Shown here: piece by piece, positions 33,999 through 42,654 of the stretch | Numbering within the stretch: the first letter of the stretch is position 1 | Layout: every line of letters begins with the position of its first letter | Origin: an uncultured Pseudodesulfovibrio sp. | Lineage (GTDB): Bacteria > Desulfobacterota > Desulfovibrionia > Desulfovibrionales > Desulfovibrionaceae | DNA: 64,000 nucleotides | Direction of reading: 5' to 3' | NCBI RefSeq assembly: GCF_963664965.1 | Contig: NZ_OY761823.1 | Location: forward strand, 1,064,001 to 1,128,000 | The notes under the pieces: model-generated | What the model was told of the DNA's origin: nothing | The model's database searches: none | What the model saw: the letters and a program-made list of their open reading frames with translations, nothing else | Position numbers and translations under genes: made by a program

Positions 33999-35192
33999 TC
34001 AGGCAAACAGGCAGAATCCGATGAAATATGCCGCGAGCAAACCTGCCGGAACCGCGGCGTTTCGTGGTGCCATGAATCGGCTGAGCCACCAGAGCAGGAA
34101 GGTGGGGACCGCAAATGCCGCCAGCATTTTCAGGGAAAGGGGAATCGCCATGGAGAGAAGCAGCGTCTGTACGAAAACCGTCAACGGCATGTGCAGAAGG
34201 TAGATGTCGTAGGAACTTGCAGACAGGGATTTCCGCCACGACGACGGACCGGCCATGAATCGGCAGGTCAGGTTGACGAACATGCAGACAGCGGAGACGG
34301 AAAGGGTTGCCCTGAGCAGGCCGTGGATCAGGGCATCGCCCAGCGGGGCCGGTCCCGCCGTCAGCATGAATTGACGGGACATGACGATCATGCCGCCCTG
34401 AGCCAGCAGGAATATGAGAAACCAGAGCCATGTCGGCCATGGGAACGGATGCTTCCCGGTCATGTGGGGACGGGCGAAAATGCCGAATATGAACATGCCC
34501 AGATAGACCGGCAGCCGGGTGGGCTGGAACAGGAGGAACGGGCCCAACCGGACCCATGCCCAGTCCTGAATCAGGAGGTTGCCGATGGCGAATCCGATGC
34601 ATACCAGTGCGCCCGCTGTCGCCGTGAGGGTTGCTATTGAAAACCTGTCGGCCAGTTCGGGAGACAGTGTTCGCCAACCTGCATAGCCGAGGAAGAAAAT
34701 GAGCAGGAGGGAGATGAACCAGAGATGGTGAGGAGAGAAGGCGTCGGCATAATGCGCGCCGGTTTCCATGCTGGTAATGGCGACATATTTCCAGTCCAGG
34801 GCGGTTTGCATCCAGTGAAGCCAGTAGGAGAAAAAGTCGGCGGGGCTTTCGACCCGGCGCAGATACCCCATGTAGACCATGGCGGGCAGGTAGAAGGCGG
34901 GAAGAAACAGGAGCGGGAGTCCCAACCGTTTCAGCTTGCCCTTGATGAATCCCGAGGTTCCGTGCCGGTCAAGGGACGGTGCCGCGAACAGGCCGGAGAC
35001 AAAGAAGAGGACCGGCAGTGCGAAATTGTCGATGGAGATGAGCGCGATGTCGTAGACCATCCCCTTGGCATCCTGTGCGTGCCACCATGGGATGCTTGCG
35101 GCATATGCACAGACTGCGTGCAGAAGAACGATGAACAGGACCATGAGAGTACGAAGGTTGTCGAAAGAGAATTTTCTGTGTTCGTCGTGCAT
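33999..35192 (-). CDS. Membrane acyltransferase (acyltransferase family 3, OafA-like)
   Basis: The 397-residue protein has about ten hydrophobic helices and the family's N-terminal pattern FDNLRTLMVLFIVLLHAV, with the catalytic-type His, followed by FALPVLFFVSGLFAAP. Such enzymes O-acylate cell-surface glycans or other exported compounds. I chose ATG 35192 because GGGAGG lies 5 nt upstream. It lies 20 nt downstream of a tetR gene on the same strand, suggesting autogenous control of the pair. Substrate is unknown. Confidence 0.9.
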   Translation of the reverse strand: MHDEHRKFSFDNLRTLMVLFIVLLHAVCAYAASIPWWHAQDAKGMVYDIALISIDNFALPVLFFVSGLFAAPSLDRHGTSGFIKGKLKRLGLPLLFLPAFYLPAMVYMGYLRRVESPADFFSYWLHWMQTALDWKYVAITSMETGAHYADAFSPHHLWFISLLLIFFLGYAGWRTLSPELADRFSIATLTATAGALVCIGFAIGNLLIQDWAWVRLGPFLLFQPTRLPVYLGMFIFGIFARPHMTGKHPFPWPTWLWFLIFLLAQGGMIVMSRQFMLTAGPAPLGDALIHGLLRATLSVSAVCMFVNLTCRFMAGPSSWRKSLSASSYDIYLLHMPLTVFVQTLLLSMAIPLSLKMLAAFAVPTFLLWWLSRFMAPRNAAVPAGLLAAYFIGFCLFA

Positions 35193-35212
35193 CAGGTCCT
35201 CCCGTGCGGTTT

Positions 35213-35884
35213 TCAAGAGGGGGAAATTTCGCCCCTCTCAAGTGCTTCCCGGGTTGCGTTGAGTCCGGCCATCGAGAAGCGCATGATGTGATCTATCAAC
35301 GGTTCCTTGTAGTTGCTGACGCCGGGATGTTCGGGGTTGATCCGGCTGAAAACCGGCCAAAAGGCCAGATAGTAGAATATTTGTCCGCCGACGCTTGCCA
35401 GATTGTCCCGAACAACGAAATCCGGTGCGTCCTGCCCCAGTATTTCCCGGATGATCCCCGACAACTCGTCATTGTCCGGCCGGGTGAATGTTTCGACGAT
35501 TGCGTCCAGATGTTCTGTGGGCGACATCATTTCGCGAAGGACGACCTTGGTGATGTCCTGTGCGACCGGATCGTCGTTGAACCCTACGTCCACCATGATG
35601 GTCAGAAAGCGGCGCAGCTTGTCTTCCGGTGAAAGATCGGCTGAAGGCTGTGTCTTTTCCAGTTCCTCCCTGCGGCGCAGGTTCTCGGCAAACACCATGT
35701 TCAGGATTGCCTTGTAGAGCTCGGCCTTGCTGCCGAAATAGTAGTTCACGGCTGTGGCATTGGCTGTACCTGCCTTCTTGCAGATGTCCCTGACGGTTGC
35801 TGCTTCATACCCATCTCGCGCAAACAGGTGCACTCCGGCGAAAAATATTTTTTCCTGCGTGGTCGGATTTTCCGGCATCCCCAT
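35213..35884 (-). CDS. TetR-family transcriptional regulator (CerR-like)
   Basis: The N-terminal helix-turn-helix is clear (FARDGYEAATVRDICKKAG ... VNYYFGSKAELYKAIL), followed by an all-helical ligand domain of the CerR/DUF1956 type. At 223 residues the length is normal. The start at 35884 is supported by GGGAGG 7 nt upstream; a longer frame exists without such support. It heads a two-gene unit with the acyltransferase. Three 13-bp direct repeats (35948-35986) in front of it are candidate operators. The effector is unknown. Confidence 0.92.
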   Translation of the reverse strand: MGMPENPTTQEKIFFAGVHLFARDGYEAATVRDICKKAGTANATAVNYYFGSKAELYKAILNMVFAENLRRREELEKTQPSADLSPEDKLRRFLTIMVDVGFNDDPVAQDITKVVLREMMSPTEHLDAIVETFTRPDNDELSGIIREILGQDAPDFVVRDNLASVGGQIFYYLAFWPVFSRINPEHPGVSNYKEPLIDHIMRFSMAGLNATREALERGEISPS

Positions 35885-35947
35885 GACAAAACCTCCCTTG
35901 TGGTTGTTCGGGAGAGTAGTCGTTGTTTCGACCGAACACAATGCACT

Positions 35948-35986
35948 TGTATAATGCGTCTGTATAATGCAAATGTATTAAATGTG
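35948..35986. promoter_or_regulatory. Three tandem 13-bp repeats between tetR and the oxidoreductase gene
   Basis: TGTATAATGCGTC, TGTATAATGCAAA and TGTATTAAATGTG follow each other with exact 13-bp spacing. The A/T-rich units contain -10-like TATAAT on the plus strand. They may be regulator binding sites for the adjacent TetR protein or overlapping promoter elements. Confidence 0.5.
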
Positions 35987-36105
35987 AGATCCTGTCAACC
36001 CGATTTTACGAAAAGAGGTGATCGGGAGTTGATTGGCATGTTGTCTTTTCCCCGATCATTTGACGCCGAAGGTAAAAAACTCCACTCTAGTTGCCGGAGG
36101 ACGCC

Positions 36106-38010
36106 ATGAAAAAACTCACGGCCTGCACCATGGATTGCGGCGATGCCTGTTCGCTGCTCGTGGATGCGGAAAAGAAGACCGTCTCAGGTAATCCCAAGCA
36201 CCCGTTTACCAAGGGATTCTGCTGTCGTAAGGGCGCGCGGTATTTCGAACGGCTTGAAGCGGATGAGCGCATAACCACACCGCTTGTCCGGCAGGGGAGC
36301 GGTTTTGTGGAGGCCTCATGGGACGAGGCGCTCGGCCTTGTCGCGCAGAAGCTTGATGCGGCACGACAGGTGCCGGAGTCGATTCTCCATGTGCGCGGTT
36401 ACGGTTACCGGGGCATTCTCGCACAGGCGAGCAGCCATTTCTTTCAGGCGTTGGGTTCCTCCAAAACGTATGGCGCGGTCTGCGACGATACCGGTATCAC
36501 CGCCTGCATCCGGGATTTCGGCTCGCTCAATCACAATGACGTCGATGATCTGCTGAATGCCTCGCGCATCGTGAACTGGGGCAAAGACATGAGCCGCATG
36601 TCCATTCACATGCAGACCATCGTGCAGAAGGCGCGCAAGAACGGGACGGAAGTGCTTTCCATTTCTCCGGGCGGCGACGGCACACCGGATTTTTCCGACG
36701 TGCATGTGCTCATCCGTCCCGGTACCGATCGCTTTCTGGCGGCGGCGGTGCTCAAGCTCTATTTCGAGGCGGGCGACCTCAATCCGTGGGTCGTGAACCG
36801 CACGTCCAATTGGCCCGCCCTGCGCGGTCTCATCGACAGCCTCGACTATCGGGAACTGTGCGCGGCCTGCGAAGTGCCGTCTTCCGATGTGGAAATGATC
36901 TACGATTGGTACGCGGACACCGGCAACGTGGCCACGCTCATCGCGTGGGGATTGCAGCGTCATGTGTTCGGCGGGCAGAATGTACGGTTCATCAACGCGC
37001 TCGCCATGACGTCCGGTCATATCGGCATCAGCGGCGGCGGTTCGTATTACAATATTTCCTCGGGCCGCAACCTCGGAAAGTGGGACCGTCTCATGAAGGG
37101 CGGCGATATGAAGGCGGACCGCAGGGAACTGCTTGTCCACGATCTTGGGCGCGAAATCCGCAGGGCTTATCCGCCAGTGGATTTCATCTGGGTGGATGGG
37201 CACAACATTGTCAATCAGATTCCCGACTGTCTCGGCGTGGCCGATGCCATGCGCCGGCCATTCGTGGTCTGCGTGGACGGGTTCATGAACGACACCGCGC
37301 TCGTTGCCGACGTCATCCTGCCGCCCGCCCTGATGTTCGAGCGGGAGGACGTGCTCGGTTCGTTCATCCACAACTGCGTCAACTATTGCGCTCCCGTGGT
37401 CGAACCGCGCGGGCAGTGCCGCCCGGATTTCGATATCCTTGCCGATCTTGGCGGACGGCTGGCGAATCCTGTTCAATTGCCGAGTGCGGAAGTCTGCCTC
37501 AGGGAAGGGTTGAAAAAGAAGAATATCTCACTGGACGAACTGCGTGAGAACGGATTCGTGAAAGTTTCGCATCCGTACATTGCCTTTGAAGACATGCAGT
37601 TTGACCATCCGGACGGGAAATACCGTTTTCCTGAAGCCATTTCGCCCGAACCCGAGCGTGATCCCGAATATCCGCTGCAACTGCTCACGCTTCTCCGCGG
37701 CAAATTCCTGCATTCGCAGATTCCGGAGTCTGAGCAGGCTGGCTATCCGACTGTCTGGATTTCCAAGAAGAATCCGGCCTTTGCCATGCTCAATCCGGCC
37801 ATGGACTGCTATCTCGTCACCGAGGCCGGAGCCATGCGCGTCAACGTGGAGACCGACGACACCATTCATTCCCGCGCGGTCATCATCCGGCGTGGCGGGT
37901 GGTTGAAATTCGGGCATAATGCCAATGTTCTCATTACCCCGAAATCAACGGATATGGCGGACGGGTGTGCCTATTACAGCCAGACCTGCCGACTGGAAAA
38001 TCGTTCGTGA
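36106..38010 (+). CDS. Molybdopterin-dependent oxidoreductase (4Fe-4S MopB family)
   Basis: The 634-residue protein begins with an iron-sulfur domain (CTMDCGDAC ... GFCC), followed by molybdopterin-binding regions such as RGYGYRGILAQASSHFFQAL and INWGKDMS-like VNWGKDMSRMS. The C-terminal MGD-binding domain is present near RFPEAISPEPERDPEY. It lacks a twin-arginine signal, so it should be cytoplasmic. It resembles small formate-dehydrogenase-like or thiosulfate-reductase-like catalytic subunits, but the substrate is not evident and no electron-transfer subunit is adjacent. ATG 36106 has GGAGG 5 nt upstream. Confidence 0.9.
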   Translation: MKKLTACTMDCGDACSLLVDAEKKTVSGNPKHPFTKGFCCRKGARYFERLEADERITTPLVRQGSGFVEASWDEALGLVAQKLDAARQVPESILHVRGYGYRGILAQASSHFFQALGSSKTYGAVCDDTGITACIRDFGSLNHNDVDDLLNASRIVNWGKDMSRMSIHMQTIVQKARKNGTEVLSISPGGDGTPDFSDVHVLIRPGTDRFLAAAVLKLYFEAGDLNPWVVNRTSNWPALRGLIDSLDYRELCAACEVPSSDVEMIYDWYADTGNVATLIAWGLQRHVFGGQNVRFINALAMTSGHIGISGGGSYYNISSGRNLGKWDRLMKGGDMKADRRELLVHDLGREIRRAYPPVDFIWVDGHNIVNQIPDCLGVADAMRRPFVVCVDGFMNDTALVADVILPPALMFEREDVLGSFIHNCVNYCAPVVEPRGQCRPDFDILADLGGRLANPVQLPSAEVCLREGLKKKNISLDELRENGFVKVSHPYIAFEDMQFDHPDGKYRFPEAISPEPERDPEYPLQLLTLLRGKFLHSQIPESEQAGYPTVWISKKNPAFAMLNPAMDCYLVTEAGAMRVNVETDDTIHSRAVIIRRGGWLKFGHNANVLITPKSTDMADGCAYYSQTCRLENRS

Positions 38011-38088
38011 TACGTGTATTGTTTCCATGGATGTCCATGGGAAATGTCAGACCCAATATTGTAAACAATCAGTTCAGAGGAAACGTGT

Positions 38089-38268
38089 ATGAAAGTATGG
38101 AAAAAAATTCTTGTGATCGGCTGCCTTCTCGCCATGATGGTCCCGACCTTCGGTTGCAGCGAGGAAGGAACCATGGAAAAGGCGGGCAAGAAGCTCGATC
38201 AGGCTGCGGAAGATGCTTCCGACGCTGCTGAAGACGCCAAGGATGCGGCCAAGAAGCTGTTCGAATAA
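38089..38268 (+). CDS. Small Ala/Asp/Lys-rich lipoprotein, 59 aa
   Basis: The frame starts ATG AAA GTA TGG and ends TAA, with AGAGG 8 nt upstream. A signal peptide (about 22 residues) ends in lipobox TFGC. The mature part is one amphipathic helix made of a repeated AAEDA-type heptad (KLDQAAEDASDAAEDAKDAA). Such proteins resemble short Lpp-like or entericidin-like envelope lipoproteins. It follows the oxidoreductase by 78 nt and is closed by a terminator. No function assigned. Confidence 0.78.
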   Translation: MKVWKKILVIGCLLAMMVPTFGCSEEGTMEKAGKKLDQAAEDASDAAEDAKDAAKKLFE

Positions 38269-38305
38269 TTTTTCTCTTTCCGCCTGAGGGAAGGGGGATT
38301 GAGAT

Positions 38306-38347
38306 GCAAAAAGCCGCTGTGCAGAGATGCACAGCGGCTTTGTTTTT
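38306..38347. terminator. Bidirectional terminator
   Basis: AAGCCGCTGTGC and GCACAGCGGCTT form a perfect 12-bp stem with A-rich and T-rich flanks, between the convergent lipoprotein and trmJ genes. Confidence 0.88.
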
Positions 38348-38370
38348 GAGCATTTGGTACAGGAGCCGGA

Positions 38371-39117
38371 TTATTTCTTGTCCGGCCCGTATTTGTTGAC
38401 GAACCATTGCACCTGACGGCACACGCCCATCAGCAGATTGAATTCATTTCGCTTCAGGTTGATCTTGGAGAAGAACCGCCGAACCGGAAGCATCCAGTAG
38501 TCGGGGTTGTCTTCCTTGAGAAAATCCACGGCAAGCAGGGTTTCCTGAAGGTTGTCGAACATGGCCTCCTGCTCCTGAATGGTGGTGGGCCGTTCCTCGG
38601 GCGGGCCGTCCGGCTTGAACGGTTTGTCCAGTGACTTCTTGAAGCATTCGTACAAGACGAGCAGCACGGCCTGCGACAGGTTCAGGGATGTGCCCTCGCG
38701 GCTCGTGGGGATGGTCATGAGTCCGGAACAGATGGAGGTCTCCTCGTTGGTCAGCCCTTTGTCTTCGGGGCCGAATACGATGGCGACCTTGCCGCCGGAG
38801 CGGAGACGGTCGTCCACGACCCCGGCAAGGGTGGTCGGGCTCATGATGCCCTTGCGCCAACCGCCGGTCCTGGCAGTGGTTCCATATACTGCGGTAAAGC
38901 CTTCCACGGCCTCGGGCAGGGTTTCCACTATGCGGGCCTGTTCAAGAATGTGTTTGGCGTGGGCCGTGGCAAGCGGGCGGGCCTTGTCGAGATCGAAATC
39001 CCGGGGCTGGACCAGAATGAGGTTTTCAACGCCCATGTTCAGGCAGGCGCGGGCGGCGCTGCCTACGTTTTCAGGGTATTTGGGTCGAAACAGAACCACG
39101 GCGAGATCGTCAAGCAT
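38371..39117 (-). CDS. trmJ: SPOUT RNA methyltransferase, TrmJ type
   Basis: TrmJ 2'-O-methylates position 32 of tRNAs in the SPOUT (TrmH) family. The three motifs are visible: PENVGSAARACLNMG, VAIVFGPEDKGLTNEE and LNLSQAVLLVLYE. At 248 residues with a C-terminal helical extension it matches TrmJ length. I chose ATG 39117 (MLDDLAVVL) with GGAG 10 nt upstream. Target position is inferred from family membership. Confidence 0.9.
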   Translation of the reverse strand: MLDDLAVVLFRPKYPENVGSAARACLNMGVENLILVQPRDFDLDKARPLATAHAKHILEQARIVETLPEAVEGFTAVYGTTARTGGWRKGIMSPTTLAGVVDDRLRSGGKVAIVFGPEDKGLTNEETSICSGLMTIPTSREGTSLNLSQAVLLVLYECFKKSLDKPFKPDGPPEERPTTIQEQEAMFDNLQETLLAVDFLKEDNPDYWMLPVRRFFSKINLKRNEFNLLMGVCRQVQWFVNKYGPDKK

Positions 39118-39284
39118 GGGTATACTCTCCAAAAGATGAATTGGCCGACTGATGCGCGGCAGACGCTCGGCATGTAGCATATGGGCGGGAGAAGTCAAAA
39201 GGCGGATTGCAGGGGGCATCCGGTGCCTTTGACTCCGTGCGGGGCGGTAGACGGCAGGCGGCTCGTCAGTTCCAGAGAGCTTTT

Positions 39285-40058
39285 TTATCGCGGAGCATAT
39301 TCTCCGCGCAGGGATTCTTCGAGATATTGGGCATACCTTCCGCTTTCCCGAAGCCGTTTCAGACCCCGGTTGAAAGCCTTTATGAGCTTGGGGGCTTCGG
39401 GGTCATTTTTGGCGAACAATATGTGCAGTCCGCTGGAATAGAGCGGTTTCGGATGGTGGCTGATCTGGTCCGCGGCTCCGGGCAGGAACTGCGTCCTGAG
39501 CAGGTAGTAGCAGACCTCTTTCGAACACGGGAAGATGTCTATGCGTCCATCAATGAGTTTGAGCAGGTTGTTGACATCAGTCGGAGCCACGTCAAGCTTG
39601 CCACCGTTTCGCCGGGTTACCGGGCCGAGGTCCTTTTCCGCGAGATAGCCAAGGGTGACGCCTATTTTCAGGTGTCCCACGTCGTCGACTTCCTGCCAGT
39701 CGAATCGGGTGCCCATGCGGTGAAAGAAGACCACTTCCGAGTTGAAAAGTGAATCCGTATAGCTGAACAGCTTTTCCCTTTCCGGTGTTTTTCGCCAGCC
39801 GACCGACCCTTTGTGACTGCCAGCCGGAACCGAATCAAGGCTCCGTTTCCACGGCATGTAGTCATATTTTACTGTAATGCCTTCCAAGGCAAACGCTTGG
39901 GTGACGATACGGGAGCCTACGCCGCCGTATTTGAATTCCTGAGAGAAATATGGTGGCCATTCTCCCACACTCAAGAGGATGGTGTCACCGGCTTGAACTG
40001 GGAAAACAAGAATGTAGCCGATGAGTATTGTCAGATAGAAGAACGCTTTTTTCAGCAC
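39285..40058 (-). CDS. Periplasmic solute-binding protein, family 3 (paralogue A)
   Basis: A Sec signal peptide (cleavage after VQA, about residue 23) leads into a family 3 binding-protein fold: WPPYFSQEFKYGG, AFALEGITVKYDYMPWKRSL and VGWRKTPEREKLFSYT. The 257-residue protein is clearly paralogous to the next gene (40145-40915), with the same order of blocks. No permease or ATPase gene is adjacent, so it may be an orphan receptor for a sensor or chemotaxis system rather than a transporter part. Ligand unknown. Confidence 0.88.
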   Translation of the reverse strand: MLKKAFFYLTILIGYILVFPVQAGDTILLSVGEWPPYFSQEFKYGGVGSRIVTQAFALEGITVKYDYMPWKRSLDSVPAGSHKGSVGWRKTPEREKLFSYTDSLFNSEVVFFHRMGTRFDWQEVDDVGHLKIGVTLGYLAEKDLGPVTRRNGGKLDVAPTDVNNLLKLIDGRIDIFPCSKEVCYYLLRTQFLPGAADQISHHPKPLYSSGLHILFAKNDPEAPKLIKAFNRGLKRLRESGRYAQYLEESLRGEYAPR

Positions 40059-40144
40059 GGTATCCCTCCCGAAGACGGTACTTCTGAAAAATACTACACG
40101 TCGTTGGTTTCTTCACCATTATAATCGGGAGAGCTCGGTGCTTC

Positions 40145-40915
40145 TCATGGAATGGCTTCGTGAGTGTAGCACTCCTCAAGATGTTGGGCATAGCTCTCTT
40201 TTTCCCGGAGTTTTTTCAGTCCCCGGTTGAAGCTCTCGCGTAACTGGCTTCCACTCGCCTTGTTTCTGGAGAAGAGCACATGAAGCTTGTTGTCGAGAAG
40301 CGGCTTGGGGTGAAAGGATATCTGTTGCATCTGTTCGGGAGTGAAATGGGTCCTGAGGAGGTGCAGTCCGACTTTCTTCTCACAAGGGAAAATGTCGATG
40401 CGTCCGGCAAGCAGTTTTTTCATGTTGATGATGTCGGTCAGGGCAATGTCCAATTTGCCGCCATGTTGCTTCACCAGTGGCTTGAGTATGTCGATGATGA
40501 GGTAGCCGTTGGTCGCACCGATTTTCAGGGATGCCAGATCTTCCAGCTTTTTCCAGTCGAACTGGTCTCCCATGCGGTGAAAAACGACCGTTTCGATGTG
40601 CAGTACCGGATCGCTCACGAAGAAGGTTTCTTCCCGTTTCGGACTTGTTCGAAATCCGACAGCACCGTCGTAATACCCGTCGCGGGTCATGGTCAGGGCC
40701 CGTTTCCACGGCATGTATTCGTATTCCACCGAGATTCCTTCCAAGGCAAAGGCCTCCCGAATGATGTGCGATCCTATGCCGTTATTTTGAAGAGACTGGG
40801 AAAAAAAGGGAGGATATTCACCGTTGCTCAAGATGACGGTTTGTTCCGCGTTGACGGAAGCTGCGCTGAGCACGAAGCCTATGGCAGCCATAAGTATGAA
40901 AAGTTTTTTGAGCAT
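40145..40915 (-). CDS. Periplasmic solute-binding protein, family 3 (paralogue B)
   Basis: This is a tandem duplicate of the downstream gene, 256 residues with signal peptide ending in VNA. Shared blocks include PPFFSQSLQNNGIGS, AFALEGISVEYEYMPWKRAL, DIFPCEKKVGLHLLRTHF and LKKLREKESYAQHLEE. It is separated from its copy by 86 nt. As with the copy, no ABC transporter components are near. Divergence between the two suggests different ligands; both keep the MPWKR segment in the ligand-binding lobe. Confidence 0.88.
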   Translation of the reverse strand: MLKKLFILMAAIGFVLSAASVNAEQTVILSNGEYPPFFSQSLQNNGIGSHIIREAFALEGISVEYEYMPWKRALTMTRDGYYDGAVGFRTSPKREETFFVSDPVLHIETVVFHRMGDQFDWKKLEDLASLKIGATNGYLIIDILKPLVKQHGGKLDIALTDIINMKKLLAGRIDIFPCEKKVGLHLLRTHFTPEQMQQISFHPKPLLDNKLHVLFSRNKASGSQLRESFNRGLKKLREKESYAQHLEECYTHEAIP

Positions 40916-41477
40916 GCGGCAATATCCCCTAACAGAGAAGGAAAGTCAAAGCGTATTGAAGGGTTCGGATAGAGGTGATGGGAATAGTTATTCATGAAGG
41001 TTAGGGGGTTATGCAGGGGAACGGAATACCTGCTTGCGGAATGAAACGGCTGTTTTGCAAAATGACTATTTTGCAAAAACCGGCAAAATGGTTCGATGAA
41101 AGTTGGTTGAAAAAAGACAAAAGTAATATTTTTTGAAGCTGAAAACACGATGGTGCGTGCTGCTTGTGTTTTTCGGACAGTTTCAGTGGTTTTTGCGGCG
41201 GAGATGTTGGCGCTGCCCTGAGAGAAAGGGCGTTTTTGCACCCCGGTCTTACTGATTGGTCAGTCAAAAAGTTCAAGTATTTTAAAATGCTAATAAAATC
41301 AGGTTGCGAGGGGCGCAGTAAAGGGCGAAACAGATTGATAAATTTGTAATACTGTGACACAACGGACTACTGGCTAGGACTAGATCCTGGCTCATGGGGG
41401 TTTTGCCCGGACTATGCACCCGGGCGGAATCAAGTTGCGGTCCAATTAACCCTTTTTTGTGGTCCAAGGAGGAATCC
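40916..41477. other. 562-nt intergenic region between binding-protein and TRAP genes
   Basis: No supported coding sequence. It contains two identical 10-bp palindromes TTTTGCAAAA (41053-41062 and 41069-41078), whose centres are 16 bp apart, and an operator-like inverted repeat ACTGATTGGTCAGT (41251-41264). A GCCCGG/CCGGGC hairpin (41405-41425) lies in the leader just before the TAXI gene. I saw no convincing sigma-54 site or known riboswitch. It probably carries divergent promoters. Confidence 0.6.
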
Positions 41478-42446
41478 ATGAAACGAATTCTGACCTTAGT
41501 CCTGGCTATTGCCGTGGTTTTCGGCATGTCATACACCGCTCAGGCTAAAAAACGTTATGTCTTCGGCGGTGGTCCTGCCGGCGGCACCTTTCAGGTGGTC
41601 GCCAACGGTATCCAGGTCTTCGGCCCCATCAAGAACAATCCCGATTTCAGCATCAAGGCGCAGTCTTCCGGCGGTTCCGTCGAAAACCTGCGTACCACCA
41701 ACGCCGGTCGCGTGGCTTTTTCCACGGTGTATGCCGGTCACGTTTTCCTCGGCCGCAATGGGCAGATGAAGAACGATCCCAACAAGTATGAAAACGTCAT
41801 GGTCGTGGGGTACCTGTACGGTGCTCCGGCCCAGCTCGTGGTCCGCAAGGGCTCGGGCATCAAGTCCACCAAGGACCTTGAAGGCAAGCGGGTCGGTGTC
41901 GGCAATGCCGGTTCCGGCGCATTCGCCAACTGTGAACTGTTCTTCTCGCACATGGGCGTGTGGGACAAGATCCAGCGGAACGCCATGGGGTACAATGACG
42001 CGGCTCAGGCCTTCGGCAATGAGCAGCTCGACGCCTTCTGGCTGTTCACCGCGTTCCCGTCCGGTGCCGTCATCATGGCTGCCCAGACCAACGACATCGA
42101 TCTGGTCGACCTCGCTGCTGATGCCGAGGCTTCCGGCTACTTCAAGAAATATCCTTACTTCGGTCATCTTGCCGTTCCCGCCGGAACCTATCGCGGTGTG
42201 GACCATGACACCCCGTCATTCTTTGACTCCGCTCTGCTGGTTGCCAATGCCAAGGTCAACCCGGATCATGTGTATGAACTCTGCAAGGCCGTCTGGTCCC
42301 CCGCAGGTCTCAAGCACATGCTGGAGCAGAAGAAGACCTTCAAGGACATGTCCGTTGCCAACGGTCTCAAAGGCGTGAACCCCGAGTTCCTGCCTGTGCA
42401 CCCCGGCGCGGCAAAGTTCTGGAAGGAGCAGGGCGTTCTCAAGTAG
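41478..42446 (+). CDS. TAXI-family TRAP transporter solute-binding protein
   Basis: The 322-residue precursor has a Sec signal peptide (cleavage after AQA near residue 23). It has the TAXI family opening YVFGGGPAGGTFQVVANGIQ, then SSGGSVENLRTTNAGRVAF and VGVGNAGSGAF. AAGGAGG lies 5 nt upstream of ATG 41478. It delivers an organic acid or amino acid to the fused permease encoded 208 nt downstream. The long gap with a hairpin fits the usual excess of binding protein over permease. Substrate is unknown. Confidence 0.94.
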   Translation: MKRILTLVLAIAVVFGMSYTAQAKKRYVFGGGPAGGTFQVVANGIQVFGPIKNNPDFSIKAQSSGGSVENLRTTNAGRVAFSTVYAGHVFLGRNGQMKNDPNKYENVMVVGYLYGAPAQLVVRKGSGIKSTKDLEGKRVGVGNAGSGAFANCELFFSHMGVWDKIQRNAMGYNDAAQAFGNEQLDAFWLFTAFPSGAVIMAAQTNDIDLVDLAADAEASGYFKKYPYFGHLAVPAGTYRGVDHDTPSFFDSALLVANAKVNPDHVYELCKAVWSPAGLKHMLEQKKTFKDMSVANGLKGVNPEFLPVHPGAAKFWKEQGVLK

Positions 42447-42471
42447 ACCGCACTCGTATCGTCTCTGTAGC

Positions 42472-42493
42472 GGGCGGACCGGACGGTCCGCCC
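42472..42493 (+). promoter_or_regulatory. Stem-loop between TRAP binding protein and permease genes
   Basis: GGGCGGACC and GGTCCGCCC form a 9-bp perfect stem with a 4-nt loop and no T-run. It probably protects or processes the upstream mRNA rather than fully terminating it. Confidence 0.55.
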
Positions 42494-42654
42494 CTCTGCG
42501 GAAACGGTACTTACTCGTTTCCGTGTTCAGTTAACTGTCACGCATGATGTGCGATTCCCGGCCACGGCGCGGGGGACGACCCAGCAGCGGATGAAGCTGC
42601 CACGCTGCGCGACATTGTTCACGAGCTGCGAAATGCAGCCGGTATGAGTGCGAA

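Noticed and set aside
41336-41477. Sigma-54 promoter before the TAXI gene
   Set aside because: GG and GC dinucleotides occur, but none with the required 10-nt spacing and flanking consensus.
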